The notes beneath the pieces are model-generated. The model saw only the letters and a program-made list of their open reading frames with translations. It made no database searches and was not told where the DNA came from. A stretch of DNA of 64,000 bases. Origin: Candidatus Altimarinota bacterium. Lineage in GTDB: Bacteria; Patescibacteriota; Gracilibacteria; BD1-5; UBA6164. The position numbers and the translations under genes are program-made. The stretch spans positions 248,001 to 312,000 of the forward strand of contig JAQVDN010000001.1 in the NCBI GenBank assembly GCA_028698305.1, read 5' to 3'. The first letter of the stretch is position 1; the number at the start of each line of letters is the position of its first letter. This document shows positions 62,468 through 64,000 of the stretch, piece after piece.

Positions 62468-63514
62468 TTATTTAAAATCGGTTTTAAATCTATCTAAAAA
62501 ATCTATAATTATTTGTTTATCATTTGTCAATATTCATAATTCTCTATTTTTATCAAGTGAATAATTAGAAAAGTTTACACTTCATATAAATATTGTTTCA
62601 TTATCAATCAATATTGCCTTAGAATGCATTTTATATTTAGGTAATTTTTTTATTTCTATTCATTTATTTTGTAAATTTTTAGTTGTTTCATTATTTATAG
62701 CTGTTTCATCAATAATTATTTGTATTTTTAAATTATCTTTTTCTTTTAATTTTAATAATTTTTGATTCATTTCTTCATCATTAAGATATTGCATATATAT
62801 CTTTATTTCATTTTTTGCATTTTCAAATAATTTTTCTATTTTAATTCTTGAATTGTTTGGTGATATTACTATGTTTTCATTTTCTACATAATTTTTTATT
62901 CAATTAAAATCATAATCAAAGATTTTTAAAAAATCAAGAAGTATTTTTTTATCTTTAATAAATACAAAAAAATCTCTATTTTGTGTAAAAGTAGAATATG
63001 TTAGATTTCAAGTTGATAATATAATTTCATCATCAATTATAATCATCTTACTATGATTTAATGAATAATTTTTCGTATTTGACCACACAACTTCTATAGT
63101 ATTTTTTTTGAGTTCATTATATGTTTTATCATTTATACTGTAAGCCATATAAGGATCTTTTTCTAGTATAACTTTTACATCTATTCATCTTTTTTTTGCT
63201 TTTATTAAAGCTGTTTTTATCCTATTTTCTGTAAACATATAAACTTCTATATATATTTTTTCTTTAGAATTTTCTATTTTTTTAACTATTTCATCTAGTA
63301 AATCTTTGTTTGGAGTATGTCTTAGGCTTATATTTTTTATTTCTTTAATATTTTTTATATCAAAGTTTTTAAGTATATTTTTATTATTTTCATAATTTTT
63401 TGTATTTTCTATTTTTTGTTTATGAAAATCATAATATTCTCAAAAATTAAATACTGAAAATATTATAAAAAATATAATTATTATAATAGAACTTATAATT
63501 TTTTCTTTTTTCAT
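62468..63514 (-). CDS. Phospholipase D-like protein with two HKD motifs, membrane-anchored
   Basis: 348 residues. An N-terminal hydrophobic segment (IISSIIIIIFFIIFSVFNFG) precedes two PLD domains. The HKD motifs are NHSKMIIIDDEIILSTGN (residue ~155) and MHSKAILIDNETIFIGSVNF (residue ~310), both complete. Such proteins include nucleases (Nuc-type) and phospholipases. It is likely outside the membrane and could degrade nucleic acid or lipid. It precedes the large ORFan by 63 bases. Confidence 0.87.
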
Positions 63515-63539
63515 TTTTTAAAATGTTATTTTTAAAATT

Positions 63540-63573
63540 AAAACTCCTAAAAATCATTTTAGGAGTTTTTTTA
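63540..63573 (-). terminator. Terminator of dnaJ
   Basis: AAAACTCCTAAAA / TTTTAGGAGTTTT around ATCA, just after the dnaJ stop, with flanking T residues. Confidence 0.75.
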
Positions 63574-63574
63574 T

Positions 63575-64000
63575 TTAACCAAATATTTTTTCAAATACTC
63601 ATCATTTATTTACATCTACTTTTCTTTCTTTTGCTATTTCTTCAAATAATTCTCTTTCTTTTTTACTTAATTTTTTAGGAGTTTTTACAAATATATTTAT
63701 GTATAAATCTCATTTTCTATCATTATCTATATATTTAACTCAATCTCAAGAAATCTTTATTATATTTCCACTTTCATTTCCAGCTTTTATATCAATTTTT
63801 CTTTTTCAAATAATGGGTATATTAATTTCTTTTGTGGCTCATAAAACTGCTTCTACTATATCTATTTCTAAATCATAATTTAAATCAACTCATTCTCTTT
63901 TTAATCATTTTTCTTCTTGTGAAACCCTAAATTTTATATACAAATCCCCAGATTTATTTGTTCAAACTCAATGATTTCATTCACCAGTCATTTTTATAAT
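63575..64000 (-). CDS. dnaJ: Chaperone protein DnaJ, C-terminal part (5' end outside window)
   Basis: The last 141 residues of DnaJ: MTGEGNHGVGTNKSGDLYI and the C-terminal substrate-binding domain II (EIDIVEAVLGATKEINIP, GDLYINIFVKTPKKLSKKE). The J-domain and zinc fingers lie beyond the window end. It is about 20 kb from dnaK rather than adjacent. Confidence 0.9.

Overview
This window is AT-rich DNA from a bacterium that reads UGA as glycine (genetic code 25). That points to the Candidate Phyla Radiation lineages Gracilibacteria (BD1-5) or Absconditabacteria (SR1); the sequence alone does not separate them. In-frame TGA falls on invariant glycines throughout: all three glycines of the SufC Walker A motif, those of the ABC ATPase at 49649, and positions in AlaS, RecA, DnaK and L1. 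Genes must therefore be read with TAA and TAG as the only stops. Most start codons sit in an A-rich context (AAAAAAT-ATG) with no Shine-Dalgarno sequence, and sigma-70-type promoters with a 16-base spacer recur.

Layout. 1-6.4 kb: an unknown partial gene, alaS, a DUF3307 membrane protein, yvcK, then recR, an FtsL-like gene and rsmH on the minus strand. 6.7-12.5 kb: an iron-sulfur cluster operon (sufC, sufB, A-type carrier, sufD-like, thioredoxin-like, CcdA-like, SufU-like, Rrf2 regulator) interrupted by a small foreign-looking cassette. 12.5-19.2 kb, minus strand: rplA, yidD, two Nudix hydrolases, a cysteine-hydrolase-like protein, rpsT-infC-rpmI-rplT and pheT. 19.2-22.1 kb: a three-gene ORFan block bounded by 51-bp direct repeats. 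22.1-26.6 kb: an HD phosphodiesterase-like gene, recA, a zinc ribbon, a DnaQ-type exonuclease and a sigma region-4/HARE-HTH protein. 26.7-29 kb: a pilin-like cluster. 29-41.5 kb: housekeeping and accessory genes (pseudouridine synthase, YfbR-like HD protein, a methyltransferase carrying two palindromic inserts, SixA, YbaK, DUF4010 protein, RlmL-like, rhodanese, RelE toxin-antitoxin, nuclease) plus two copies of a dispersed noncoding repeat. 41.5-44.2 kb: dnaK with a CIRCE operator, a 41-aa gene and a second foreign-looking cassette. 44.2-48.7 kb: rlmH, then an ECF sigma factor, a membrane partner and a secreted beta-propeller protein that shares the sigma gene's promoter motif. 48.7-54.4 kb: rpmG, frr, an orphan ABC ATPase, a dnaN-TPR-ftsA-like operon and a shortened priA. 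54.4-64 kb: a candidate small RNA whose loop shows an anti-Shine-Dalgarno sequence, rsmI, 2-oxoacid:ferredoxin oxidoreductase genes, large surface-protein ORFans, a phospholipase D-like protein and the end of dnaJ.

How it fits together. The Suf operon carries its own redox-delivery genes and regulator, and a palindrome lies at its promoter; no cysteine desulfurase gene is visible here. DnaK and a 41-aa protein diverge from one CIRCE site. The ECF sigma factor probably activates itself and the beta-propeller gene. Many convergent gene pairs share one hairpin whose arms contain both stop codons. The most unusual observations are the UGA-ended cassette in a UGA=Gly genome, the anti-SD-loop RNA, the in-frame palindromic inserts and the repeat-bounded ORFan block. 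No tRNA, rRNA, CRISPR array or transposase was seen.
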